Part shown: positions 17,823-26,535 of the stretch, one piece after another
Numbering within the stretch: the stretch's first letter is position 1
Layout: each line of letters opens with the position of its first letter
Assembly: GCF_017811175.1 (NCBI RefSeq)
Contig: NZ_JACWIJ010000002.1
Location: 3,641,903 to 3,705,902, forward strand
Direction of reading: 5' to 3'
Origin: Melaminivora jejuensis
Lineage (GTDB): Bacteria; Pseudomonadota; Gammaproteobacteria; Burkholderiales; Burkholderiaceae_C
Length of the DNA: 64,000 nucleotides
Translations under genes and position numbers: made by a program
Notes under the pieces: generated by a model
What the model saw: the letters and a program-made list of their open reading frames with translations, nothing else
The model's database searches: none
Told to the model about the DNA's origin: nothing

Positions 17823-19022
17823 ATGCGTTCCCTCGTCAAGAAAACCGCTGTCCTGGCTGCTCTCGCAGCTGCCTCTCCCTTGCTGTTCGCCCAGGCTGGC
17901 GGCAGCAGCGTCCAGTTGTACGGCATCGTCGATGCCGCCATCCGCCACACCAACCATGAAGGGGCGGCTGCCGATGGCTCCAGGACACAGATGATTGGCG
18001 GCGGCATGTCGCAAAGCCGCTGGGGCATCAACGTGACCGAGGATCTGGGTGGCGGCATGAAGGCGCTGGTGAATCTGGAAAATCGCTTTACGACCGATGA
18101 CGGAGCCGTTGCCTCCTCTACCAACTATTTCCAGCAATCCTGGGTCGCATTGCAGGGTGGTTTCGGACGCATCACCCTGGGTCGCCAGTACAACGTGCTG
18201 TTCGACGTGGTGACCACGACCTACGCGTCCTTCCCGTACTCGCCCTACATGGAAGCCTACAAGCCGGAAATCGGCATGTCCATGGGTGCGCGCGCCAGCA
18301 ACATGATCAAGTACACGGCAGAGTTTGGTGCCATCCGTGGTGCGCTGCAGTATTCCTTCGACGAGAACAACACCATCGCCAAAGTTGGGGCAGCCGGGGT
18401 GAGCGGAGCTGGTGCCGTCAAGACCGCAGGCGGCTATTTGCGTTATGGCGCCGGTGGCATTGCTGCCGGTGGTGGCTATCAGCGCACCACACTGCCGGGC
18501 GGCACCAAGGTCGATGCCTGGACTCTGGGTGGCTCCTGGCGCAGCGGCCCGATCTATGTGAATGCCGGCTATGGCCTGAACAAGCGCAAGGACGCGTATG
18601 TGCTGGGTGCTGCCGGCCTGATCGACAGCGGCCTGCTGGGAGCCTACTGGTCGGGTTCTTCCAATGGCGGCTTCATGCCCGGCATGGGCGCTGTGGCGAC
18701 CAATCCGGCATCGTTTGCCAACCTCGTCAATCACGCCGATAAGCGCCAGATGTACAAGGTCGGCTTCGGCTACCAGGTCACGCCGCAAATCAATGCAGGC
18801 CTGCACTACTACCATGCGCGCCAGTCCGGCTCGGCTTCGGGCGCCTTCAACGGCAAGGCCAATTTCCTGGTCGGTGTGGTGGACTATGCCTTCTCCAAGC
18901 GCACCGACGCCTATCTCGGTGTCGATCACACCCGCGTGAGCGGCGGTGCCGGCATGGCGCTGGATGCCAACGGCGCCCGCAACCGCACCGGCTTCACCGT
19001 CGGCCTGCGCCACCGCTTCTGA
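17823..19022 (+). CDS. Gram-negative trimeric-type porin (399 aa)
   Basis: Second porin of the same family. Start ATG at 17823; signal peptide MRSLVKKTAVLAALAAASPL with cleavage near LFAQA before GGSSVQLYGIVDAAIRHTNH. It has the family hallmarks SRWGINVTEDLGGGMKALV, GGFGRITLGRQYNVLFD and the C-terminal aromatic residue in VGLRHRF. It is more distant from porin 1 than a recent duplicate would be (different length and loops). Monocistronic, with its own promoter and terminator. Confidence 0.93.
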   Translation: MRSLVKKTAVLAALAAASPLLFAQAGGSSVQLYGIVDAAIRHTNHEGAAADGSRTQMIGGGMSQSRWGINVTEDLGGGMKALVNLENRFTTDDGAVASSTNYFQQSWVALQGGFGRITLGRQYNVLFDVVTTTYASFPYSPYMEAYKPEIGMSMGARASNMIKYTAEFGAIRGALQYSFDENNTIAKVGAAGVSGAGAVKTAGGYLRYGAGGIAAGGGYQRTTLPGGTKVDAWTLGGSWRSGPIYVNAGYGLNKRKDAYVLGAAGLIDSGLLGAYWSGSSNGGFMPGMGAVATNPASFANLVNHADKRQMYKVGFGYQVTPQINAGLHYYHARQSGSASGAFNGKANFLVGVVDYAFSKRTDAYLGVDHTRVSGGAGMALDANGARNRTGFTVGLRHRF

Positions 19023-19066
19023 CGCGGCTCTCCGGTCAGGCGCCCCGCCTGGCCGGTTGCCTACAA

Positions 19067-19091
19067 GAAAACCTCCCTCAGGAGGTTTTTT
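19067..19091 (+). terminator. Rho-independent terminator after porin 2
   Basis: Short stem AACCTCC / GGAGGTT with a CTCA loop followed by a run of seven Ts, 45 bases after the porin stop. Confidence 0.85.
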
Positions 19092-19275
19092 TGTGTCCGC
19101 CCCCTGCTGATCGCTGCCGGCCCGGTGCCCGGTTCGGCATGGCTCGGGCCGATGGACATCGAATCACAAGCACGGAAGCACAATACACCTGCACCGTGCT
19201 TTCCCTACGCCTGGACTGCCTCGCGGCTGCGGCATAGTCACGGCTTTCACCTACACACTCGACAAGGGGTATTTC

Positions 19276-20855
19276 ATGCGACTCACAAGGTTGCTTCTTT
19301 CCATGACGGCTGCTGCGGCATTCACGATGGTGCCGGCTGTCCATGCCAAGACCTTCAAGTGGGCCAGCCAGGGCGAGATCTCCACCTGGGACATCCACTC
19401 GCAGAACAACGCGCTGCAAAACGGCATCCATGCCTATGTGTATGAGAGCCTGGTGTACTACAACAGCAAGACTTTCGAGGTCGAGCCGCAACTGGCCACC
19501 GCCTGGGCCAACATCAGCCCGACCCAGGTGCGCTTCACGTTGCGCCAGGGCGTGAAGTTCCATGACGGCTCGCCCTTCACCGCCGACGACGCTGCCTACT
19601 CCATCCAGCGCGCCATGGCCAAGACCTCCAACTACGGCCCCTACGTGCAGGGCATAGACCGCGTGGCCAAGGTCGATGCCGGCACCATCGACGTGTTCCT
19701 CAAGGCCCCCAACCCGGTGCTGCTGCGCCAGATGACCGAGCTGCGCATGATGAGCAAGGCGTGGGCCGAAAAGAACCGCTCGGTCGAACCCAAGGACATC
19801 AAGGGCACGGACGAGAACTTCGCCCACCGCAACGCCATGGGCACCGGCCCCTTCACGCTCGAATCCTGGCAGCCCGACGTGCGCATGGTTCTGAAGCGCA
19901 ACCCCAACTGGTGGGGCAAGATGGACGGCAACGTGACCGAGATCGTCTACACCCCCATCAAGTCCGGCGCCACGCGCATTGCCGCGCTGCTGTCGGGCGA
20001 GGTGGACATGCTGCTCGACCCGGCCCCGCAGGACTTGCCGCGCCTGCGCTCCAACGCCGACCTCAAGGTCATCGACGGCCTGGAAAACCGCACCCTGTTC
20101 CTGGGCATGGATCAGTTCCGCGACGAGCTGGTGGGCGGCAGCGTCCGGGGCAAGAACCCCTCAAGGACGTGCGCGTGCGCAAGGCCCTGTACCAGGCCAT
20201 CGACGTCAACACGCTCACGCGCAACATCCTGCGCGGCCTGGGCAAGCCTGCCGGCACGCTGGTGGCGCCGCAGGTGGCGGGCTGGACTGAAGGCGTGGGC
20301 AAGCGCTTTCCCTACGACGTGGAAGCTTCCAAGAAGCTGCTGGCCGAGGCTGGCTACGGCGACGGCTTCGAGGTGGACTTTGCCTGCCCGAACAACCGCT
20401 ACATCAACGACGAGGCGATCTGCCAGGCCATCACGGCGATGTGGGCGCGCGTGGGGGTCAAGGCCAAGCTGCGCACCCTGCCCGTGGCGACCTACTTTCC
20501 CATGATCCAGCGCAGCGAGGCCAGCATCTACCTGCTGGGCTGGGGCGTGCCGACCTTCGACGGCCTGTACAGCCTGCAGTCGTTGGTGCGCAGCGTCGGC
20601 ACGGGGGGCGACGGCAACTACAACGTCGGCAAGTACAGCAACGAGCGCATGGACTACCTGGTCGATCGCATCAAGGTCGAGACCGACGCGCCGGTGCGCG
20701 CGCGCATGATGACCGAGGCCCTGCAGCTGTCCAACGACACCGTCTCGCACATCCCGCTGTACGACCAGGTCATCCCCTGGGCCATGAAGAAGAACGTCGA
20801 GCTGGTGCATCGCGCGGACAACCGCATCGACATCCGCACGGTGAAGATCAATTGA
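19276..20855 (+). CDS. Peptide/opine-type ABC transporter substrate-binding protein (frameshifted)
   Basis: Periplasmic binding protein of the SBP_bac_5 (DppA/OppA) family. The ATG at 19276 gives a signal peptide ending VPAVHA before KTFKWASQGEISTWD. Family motifs: VYESLVYYN, VRFTLRQGVKFHDGSPFTADD and RNPNWWGK. The frame breaks at about 20157-20162: the product reads GKNP then nonsense, while the +2 frame continues LKDVRVRKALYQAIDV to the stop at 20855. Adding one base restores a 526-residue protein. First gene of a transporter operon; the substrate is probably a di/oligopeptide or acylated amino acid, judging by the M20 hydrolase in the same operon. Confidence 0.9.
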
Positions 20856-20983
20856 TCGCCCCTTGACGACCCTGCGCCCGGGCGCAGCCGGTGCGGCACA
20901 TGCACCGGCTGCGCCGTGCATGGGCTGCCGATGGAACCCATCGGCTACCATGCGCCCCTTTTTTCAAGGCACCTGACCGATCC

Positions 20984-21967
20984 ATGCTTGCCTTCATTCT
21001 TCGCCGCCTCGCGCAGGCCGTGATCGTCATGGTCACCGTGGCCTTCATCTCTTTCATGCTGTTCCAGTTCGTGGGCGACCCGGTGGTCTTCCTGCTGGGG
21101 CAGGATGCGACGCCCGAGCAGGTGGCCGAGATGCGCGCCTCGCTGGGCCTGGATCAGCCCTTCATCGTGCAGTTCTGGCATTTTCTGGTGAATGCCGCGC
21201 AGGGCGAGTTCGGCCTGTCGCTGCGCCAGGGCGCCAAGGTCTCGCGCCTGATCGCCGAGCGCTTTCCGGCAACGCTGGAGCTGGCCCTGGTGGCCGCAGC
21301 CATCGCGTTGCTGGTCGGGGTGCCCATGGGCGTTTATGCGGCGCTCAAGCGCGGCACCTTCCTCAGCCAGGTTTTCATGACGCTGTCGCTGCTGGGCGTG
21401 TCGCTGCCGACTTTCCTGATCGGCATCCTCTTGATCCTGGTGTTCTCGGTGACGCTGGGCTGGTTTCCCAGCTACGGGCGCGGGCCGACCCTGCAGATCG
21501 GCTGGTGGAGCACCGGCCTGCTCAGCCTCAAGGGCTGGCACCACCTGATCCTGCCGGCGGTCACCCTGGCGATTTTCCAGCTCACGCTGATCATGCGGCT
21601 GGTACGCGCCGAGATGCTGGAGGTGCTGCGCACCGACTACATCAAGTTCGCCCGCGCGCGCGGCCTCACAGACCGGGCCATCCACTTCGGCCACGCGCTG
21701 AAGAACACGCTGGTGCCGGTCATGACCATCACCGGATTGCAGATCGGCGGCCTGATCGCCTTCGCCATCATCACCGAGACGGTGTTCCAGTGGCCGGGCA
21801 TGGGCCTGCTGTTCATCCAGGCGGTGACGTTTGCCGACATCCCGGTCATGGCCGCCTACCTGTGCCTGATCGCACTGATCTTCGTGGTCATCAACCTGGT
21901 GGTGGATCTGCTGTACTTTGCCGTCGATCCGCGCCTGCGCGTCTCGGGCAAGGCAGGAGGGCACTGA
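20984..21967 (+). CDS. ABC transporter permease, DppB/OppB type
   Basis: 327 residues from the ATG at 20984. Inner-membrane permease with six or so helices (MLAFILRRLAQAVIVMVTVA at the start) and the EAA loop DYIKFARARGLTDRAIHFGHALKNTLVP that contacts the ATPases. DppB-type features GDPVVFLL, GLDQPFIVQFW and TETVFQWPGMGLL are present. It lies 128 bases after the binding protein and 1 base before the amidohydrolase start. Confidence 0.93.
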   Translation: MLAFILRRLAQAVIVMVTVAFISFMLFQFVGDPVVFLLGQDATPEQVAEMRASLGLDQPFIVQFWHFLVNAAQGEFGLSLRQGAKVSRLIAERFPATLELALVAAAIALLVGVPMGVYAALKRGTFLSQVFMTLSLLGVSLPTFLIGILLILVFSVTLGWFPSYGRGPTLQIGWWSTGLLSLKGWHHLILPAVTLAIFQLTLIMRLVRAEMLEVLRTDYIKFARARGLTDRAIHFGHALKNTLVPVMTITGLQIGGLIAFAIITETVFQWPGMGLLFIQAVTFADIPVMAAYLCLIALIFVVINLVVDLLYFAVDPRLRVSGKAGGH

Positions 21968-21968
21968 C

Positions 21969-23201
21969 ATGAGCATCGTGGCAACCCCGCGCTACCAGGC
22001 TGGCGGGCGCGCATTCGCGCAGATCACCCAGTTCCACCCCGAGTTGACGGCGCTGCGCCGCGACCTGCACGCACATCCCGAACTGGGCTTTGAGGAAATC
22101 TATACCGGCGCGCGCGTGCGCGAGGCGCTGCGTGCCTGCGGCGTGGACGAGATCCACGAGGGCATCGGCAAGACCGGCCTGGTGGGCATCATCCACGGAC
22201 GCGGGCGCGGGAGCAAAGCCATGATCGGCCTGCGCGCCGACATGGACGCGCTGCCCATGACCGAGCACAACGAATTCGCCTGGCGCTCGGGCAAGAGCGG
22301 CCTGATGCACGGCTGCGGCCACGACGGCCACACCACCATGCTGGTCGGCGCGGCGCGCTACCTGGCGGCCACGCGCGATTTCGACGGCACGGCGGTGCTG
22401 ATCTTCCAGCCGGGCGAAGAGGGCCTGGGCGGCGCGCGCGTGATGATCGAGGACGGCCTGTTCGAGCGCTGGAAGGTCGATGCGGTCTATGCCATGCACA
22501 ACTGGCCGGCCATGAAGCCGGGCACCGTCGGCCTGAACGACGGCGCCATGATGGCCGCTGCCGACCGCATCACCATCGACATCACCGGCCGCGGCGGCCA
22601 CGGCGCGCACCCCTACCAGACGGTGGACGTGGTGCTGGTGGCGGCGCACATCGTCACCGCGCTGCAAAGCATCGTGGCGCGCAACGTGCGGCCCATCGAC
22701 AGCGCCGTGCTCAGCGTCTGCGCCGTGCAGGCGGGCGACCTGGGCGCCTTCAGCGTGTTGCCGGGCACGGCCACGCTGGTCGGCACAGTGCGTGCGTTCG
22801 ATCCGGCCGTGCAGAACATGGTGGCGCAGCGCATCCAGGAGGTCTGCAGCGCCGTTGCCCTGGGCTTTGGCGCCAGTGCCAGCGTGCGCTACGAGCGCAT
22901 CTACCCGGCGACCATCAACACCCCTGCCGAGGCGCGCTTTGCTGGCGACGTGGCGGCCAGCCTGGTCGGCGAGCACAACGTCGAGCGCGCCCTGGAGCCG
23001 AGCATGGGTGCGGAGGATTTTTCCTTCATGCTGCAGGCCCGGCCCGGCGCCTACCTGCGCCTGGGCCAGGGCATGGGCGCGGGGCACAGCACGCTGCACA
23101 ACAGCCGCTACGACTTCAACGACGAGGTGCTGCCGCTGGGCGCGGCGCTGCTGGCCGGGCTGGTCGAGCAGGGTATGCCGCTGGCGGCGGCGCAGGTGTG
23201 A
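21969..23201 (+). CDS. M20-family amidohydrolase (hippurate hydrolase/aminoacylase-like)
   Basis: 410 residues from the ATG at 21969. Zinc peptidase-like enzyme of the M20D/amidohydrolase group: LRRDLHAHPELGFEE, GLRADMDALPM, GCGHDGHTTMLVGAA, FQPGEEGLGGARVMIEDG, the dimerisation segment GRGGHGAHPYQTVD, and MGAEDFSFM. It probably releases amino acids from N-acylated or peptide substrates in the cytoplasm. Sitting between the two permease genes of a peptide-type transporter, it likely processes what that transporter imports; this is inference from context. It is followed by a 211-base gap with REP-like repeats. Confidence 0.92.
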   Translation: MSIVATPRYQAGGRAFAQITQFHPELTALRRDLHAHPELGFEEIYTGARVREALRACGVDEIHEGIGKTGLVGIIHGRGRGSKAMIGLRADMDALPMTEHNEFAWRSGKSGLMHGCGHDGHTTMLVGAARYLAATRDFDGTAVLIFQPGEEGLGGARVMIEDGLFERWKVDAVYAMHNWPAMKPGTVGLNDGAMMAAADRITIDITGRGGHGAHPYQTVDVVLVAAHIVTALQSIVARNVRPIDSAVLSVCAVQAGDLGAFSVLPGTATLVGTVRAFDPAVQNMVAQRIQEVCSAVALGFGASASVRYERIYPATINTPAEARFAGDVAASLVGEHNVERALEPSMGAEDFSFMLQARPGAYLRLGQGMGAGHSTLHNSRYDFNDEVLPLGAALLAGLVEQGMPLAAAQV

Positions 23202-23247
23202 CCATGAGGTTTCAGTTCGATGGCGCGGCGTGCAGGCCCGCATCCGC

Positions 23248-23368
23248 CTCTTGCTCCCTCTCCCCCTCGGGGGCGAGGGCAGGGGTGAGGGGGCGGTTCG
23301 GGCACTGCGCCAGTCTCCATTGCCCTCACCCCAGCCCTCTCCCGCGCGCGGCAGAGGGAGCAACATCC
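23248..23368. repeat. Paired REP-like palindromes between hydrolase and permease genes
   Basis: Left arm CTCCCTCTCCCCCTCGGGGG with GCAGGGGTGAGGG; right arm CCCTCACCCCAGCCCTCTCC with CGCGCGGCAGAGGGAGC. Same architecture as the 7765-7895 pair. Confidence 0.8.
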
Positions 23369-23412
23369 GCAGCCAGCCAACCGCAGGCGCTTTTCTTCAG
23401 CGTCGACCCATC

Positions 23413-24324
23413 ATGATCCACACCCTCTCGCGCTGGTACGACAGTGATGTCGCCTACAGCTTTCGCACCTCTCCCGTGGCCATCGTGGCTGCGCTGATCG
23501 CGCTGGCGTGCGTGGTCTGCGCGCTGTTTGCCGGCTGGGTGGCGCCGCACAACCCGTTCGATCTGTCCACGCTGGAGCTGGGCGATGCCCGCCTGCCGCC
23601 GGCCTGGCTGGAAGAAGGCAGCCGCAAATACCTGCTGGGCACGGACGACCAGGGCCGCGACATCCTGTCGGCGCTGATCTATGGCGCGCGCATCTCGCTG
23701 ATCGTCGGCCTGGCCTCGGTGCTGATCTCGGTGGTGATCGGCGTGGCGCTGGGCCTGTGGGCCGGCTTTGCCGGCGGCTGGGTGGACGCCGTGCTGATGC
23801 GCCTGTGCGACGTGATGCTGTCCTTCCCGGCCATCCTGATCGCCCTGCTGATCGCCGGCGTGGGCCGGGCGATGTTCCCCAACGCGCCCGAGTCGCTGGC
23901 CTTCGGCGTGCTGATCCTGTCGATCTCGCTCACCGGCTGGGTGCAGTACGCGCGCACCGTGCGCGGCAGCACCCTGGTCGAGCGCAGCAAGGAATACGTG
24001 CAGGCCGCGCGCGTCACGGGCGTGCCCGCCTTTCGCATCATGCGCCGGCATGTGCTGCCCAACGTGCTCGGGCCGGTCATGGTGCTGGCCACCATCCAGG
24101 TGGCCACGGCCATCATCACCGAGGCCACGCTGTCCTTCCTGGGCGTGGGCGCGCCGCCGACCTCGCCCTCGCTGGGCACCCTGATCCGCATCGGCAACGA
24201 CTACCTGTTCTCCGGCGAGTGGTGGATCACCGTGTTCCCGGGCGTCATGCTGGTCTTGATCGCGCTGTCGGTGAACCTGCTGGGCGACTGGCTGCGCGAC
24301 GCGCTCAATCCCCGCCTGCGCTGA
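23413..24324 (+). CDS. ABC transporter permease, DppC/OppC type
   Basis: 303 residues from the ATG at 23413. Second inner-membrane permease: a cytoplasmic N-terminus, a first helix (VAIVAALIALACVVCALFAG), then HPFDL-like HNPFDLSTLELGD, LLGTDDQGRDILSALIYGAR, and the EAA loop EYVQAARVTGVPAFRIMRRHVLPNV. Ends GDWLRDALNPRLR, characteristic of DppC. Part of the 19276-26474 operon; the next gene starts 18 bases after its stop. Confidence 0.93.
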   Translation: MIHTLSRWYDSDVAYSFRTSPVAIVAALIALACVVCALFAGWVAPHNPFDLSTLELGDARLPPAWLEEGSRKYLLGTDDQGRDILSALIYGARISLIVGLASVLISVVIGVALGLWAGFAGGWVDAVLMRLCDVMLSFPAILIALLIAGVGRAMFPNAPESLAFGVLILSISLTGWVQYARTVRGSTLVERSKEYVQAARVTGVPAFRIMRRHVLPNVLGPVMVLATIQVATAIITEATLSFLGVGAPPTSPSLGTLIRIGNDYLFSGEWWITVFPGVMLVLIALSVNLLGDWLRDALNPRLR

Positions 24325-24342
24325 AACCGGGGCGAATGCTGT

Positions 24343-25320
24343 ATGTCCTTACTTGAAGTCAAGAACCTGATCGTCGAATTCCCCAGCCGGCGCGGCACAC
24401 TGCGCGCCCTGGACGACGTGAGCTTTGCCATCGCCCCGGGCGAAATCCTGGGCGTGGTGGGCGAGTCCGGCGCCGGCAAGTCACTCACCGGCGCGTCCAT
24501 CATCGGCTTGCTGGAGCCGCCCGGGCGCGTGGCTGGCGGGCAAATCTTGCTGGAGGGCCAGCGCATCGACCACTTGGGCCATGAGCAGATGCGCCACATC
24601 CGTGGCCGGCGCATCGGCGCGATCTTTCAGGATCCGCTGACCTCGTTGAACCCGCTCTATACCGTCGGCCAGCAGCTCACCGAGACCATACGCACGCATC
24701 TGCCGGTGAGCGCCGCCGAGGCGCGCGAGCGCGCCGTGCAGCTCTTGCGGGACACCGGCATCCCGGCGGCCGAGCAGCGTATCGACCACTACCCGCACCA
24801 GTTTTCCGGCGGGATGCGCCAGCGCGTGGTCATCGCCCTGGCGCTGGCCGCCGAGCCGCAGCTGATCGTGGCCGATGAGCCGACCACGGCGCTGGACGTG
24901 TCCATCCAGGCGCAGATCATTCAACTGCTGAAGAACATCTGCAAGACGCGCGGCGCCGCCGTCATGCTGATCACGCACGACATGGGCGTGATTGCCGAGA
25001 CCTGCGACCGCGTGGCCGTGATGTATGCCGGGCGCGTGGCCGAGATCGGCCCGGTACACGAGGTCATCAACCACCCGGCGCACCCCTACACCGCCGGCCT
25101 CATGGCCTCCATCCCCGACATGGACAGCGAGCGCGAGCGGCTCAACCAGATCGACGGCGCCATGCCGCGCCTGAACGCCATCCCGCGCGGCTGCGCCTTC
25201 AATCCGCGCTGCCCGCAGGTCTTCGAGCGCTGCCGCGTCGAGCGCCCCGACCTGATGCCCGCCGGCGCCACCCAGGCCGCGTGCTGGCTGCACGCCGCCG
25301 ACCGCAAGGAGGCCGCATGA
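24343..25320 (+). CDS. ABC transporter ATP-binding protein, DppD/OppD type
   Basis: 325 residues from the ATG at 24343. Walker [13 protein letters not shown]-loop [11 protein letters not shown], signature FSGGMRQRV, Walker [15 protein letters not shown]-loop [11 protein letters not shown], and the C-terminal oligopeptide-transporter extension with [15 protein letters not shown]. The extension's cysteines can hold an iron-sulfur cluster in related proteins. Its stop overlaps the next ATPase start (ATGA). Confidence 0.94.
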   Translation: MSLLEVKNLIVEFPSRRGTLRALDDVSFAIAPGEILGVVGESGAGKSLTGASIIGLLEPPGRVAGGQILLEGQRIDHLGHEQMRHIRGRRIGAIFQDPLTSLNPLYTVGQQLTETIRTHLPVSAAEARERAVQLLRDTGIPAAEQRIDHYPHQFSGGMRQRVVIALALAAEPQLIVADEPTTALDVSIQAQIIQLLKNICKTRGAAVMLITHDMGVIAETCDRVAVMYAGRVAEIGPVHEVINHPAHPYTAGLMASIPDMDSERERLNQIDGAMPRLNAIPRGCAFNPRCPQVFERCRVERPDLMPAGATQAACWLHAADRKEAA

Positions 25321-26474
25321 ACGAATCGCATAGCCCTGCCGGCATTGGCTCCTTCCCCCTCTGGGGGAAGGCTGGGATGGGGGCCGGTTTGATGGATACC
25401 AACGGTATGGGTGGCGGCGCCGGCCCTCACTCCAACCCTTCCCCAGGGGAAGAGGGAGCAAGAGGAGAGCCGTTGGTGCAGGCGCGCGACCTGGCGCGCA
25501 CCTTCGATGTCTCGCCGCCCTGGCTCAACCGCGTGCTGGAGGGCAAGCCGCGCCTGCTGCTGCACGCCGTCGATGGCGTGAGCTTCGACATCGAGCGCGG
25601 CAAGACGCTGGCGCTGGTGGGCGAGTCGGGCTGTGGCAAAAGCACCGTGGCGCGCCTGCTGGTGGGCCTGTACGCACCCACGCGCGGCGGCTTTGCCTTC
25701 GACGGGCAGGATGCGCACGCGGCGTTCAAGGGGCGCGATGCCCGCGCCATGCGCCGGCGCATCCAGATGATTTTTCAAGACCCCTATGCCAGCCTGAACC
25801 CGCGCTGGCTGGTACGCGACATCATCGCCGAGCCGCTGCGCGAGCACGGCATCCTGACCGACAAGGCGGCACTTGCCCAGCGCGTGGGCGAGCTGCTGCA
25901 GTCCGTGGGCCTGTCGCCGCTGGACGCGGCCAAGTACCCGCACCAGTTCTCGGGCGGGCAGCGCCAGCGCATCTCGATCGCCCGGGCGCTGGCCACCGAG
26001 CCTGAGTTCCTGGTCTGCGACGAGCCGACCTCGGCGCTCGACGTGTCCGTGCAGGCCCAGGTGCTGAACATCATGAAAGACCTGCAGCGCCAGCAGGGCC
26101 TGACCTATCTGTTCATCAGCCACAACCTGGCGGTGGTGCGGCATGTGAGCGACCAGGTCGGCGTGATGTACCTGGGTCGCCTGGTGGAGCTGGCCGACAA
26201 GGCCACGCTGTTTGCCGCGCCGCGCCACCCCTACACACGCATGTTGCTCGACGCCATCCCCAAGATGCACGACACGGGCCGGGCGCGCACGCCGGTGCAG
26301 GGCGAGGTGCCCAACCCTTTGAATCCGCCGCCGGGCTGTGCCTTCAACCCGCGCTGCCCCTGGGCCAACGAGCGCTGCCGCGTCGAGCGGCCCGAGTTGC
26401 TCGACGCCGGCGACGGCACGCGCGTGGCCTGCCATGCGGTGCAGGAGGGGCGCATCGACCCGGCAGGGCCGTGA
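25317..26474 (+). CDS. ABC transporter ATP-binding protein, DppF/OppF type, with repeat-encoded N-terminal insert
   Basis: 385 residues from the ATG at 25317, overlapping the DppD-like stop by four bases. ATPase core: Walker [45 protein letters not shown], Walker [23 protein letters not shown], and C-terminal [15 protein letters not shown]. Residues about 10-55 ([13 protein letters not shown] to [13 protein letters not shown]) are translated from a complete REP-like pair. The conserved domain starts only after it ([14 protein letters not shown]). The repeat keeps the frame open, so either it is translated as an N-terminal extension or initiation occurs downstream. Confidence 0.92.
   Translation: MNESHSPAGIGSFPLWGKAGMGAGLMDTNGMGGGAGPHSNPSPGEEGARGEPLVQARDLARTFDVSPPWLNRVLEGKPRLLLHAVDGVSFDIERGKTLALVGESGCGKSTVARLLVGLYAPTRGGFAFDGQDAHAAFKGRDARAMRRRIQMIFQDPYASLNPRWLVRDIIAEPLREHGILTDKAALAQRVGELLQSVGLSPLDAAKYPHQFSGGQRQRISIARALATEPEFLVCDEPTSALDVSVQAQVLNIMKDLQRQQGLTYLFISHNLAVVRHVSDQVGVMYLGRLVELADKATLFAAPRHPYTRMLLDAIPKMHDTGRARTPVQGEVPNPLNPPPGCAFNPRCPWANERCRVERPELLDAGDGTRVACHAVQEGRIDPAGP
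25348..25465. repeat. Paired REP-like palindromes inside an ABC ATPase gene
   Basis: CTCCTTCCCCCTCTGGGGGA with TGGGATGGGGGCC on the left and GCCCTCACTCCAACCCTTCC with CCAGGGGAAGAGGGAGC on the right, wholly within the coding frame. Confidence 0.88.
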
Positions 26475-26482
26475 ATTTGCAT

Positions 26483-26535
26483 GAAAAATGCCGCAAAGCG
26501 TTGCTGGGCAAGCGGAGATAGCTATGCAAATGAGA
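26483..26535 (+). repeat. Dispersed repeat family A, copy at the 5'-nucleotidase start
   Basis: CGCAAAGCGTTGCTGGGCAA then GCGGAGATAGCTATGCAAATG, a diverged family A copy immediately after the upstream ABC operon. Confidence 0.75.
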
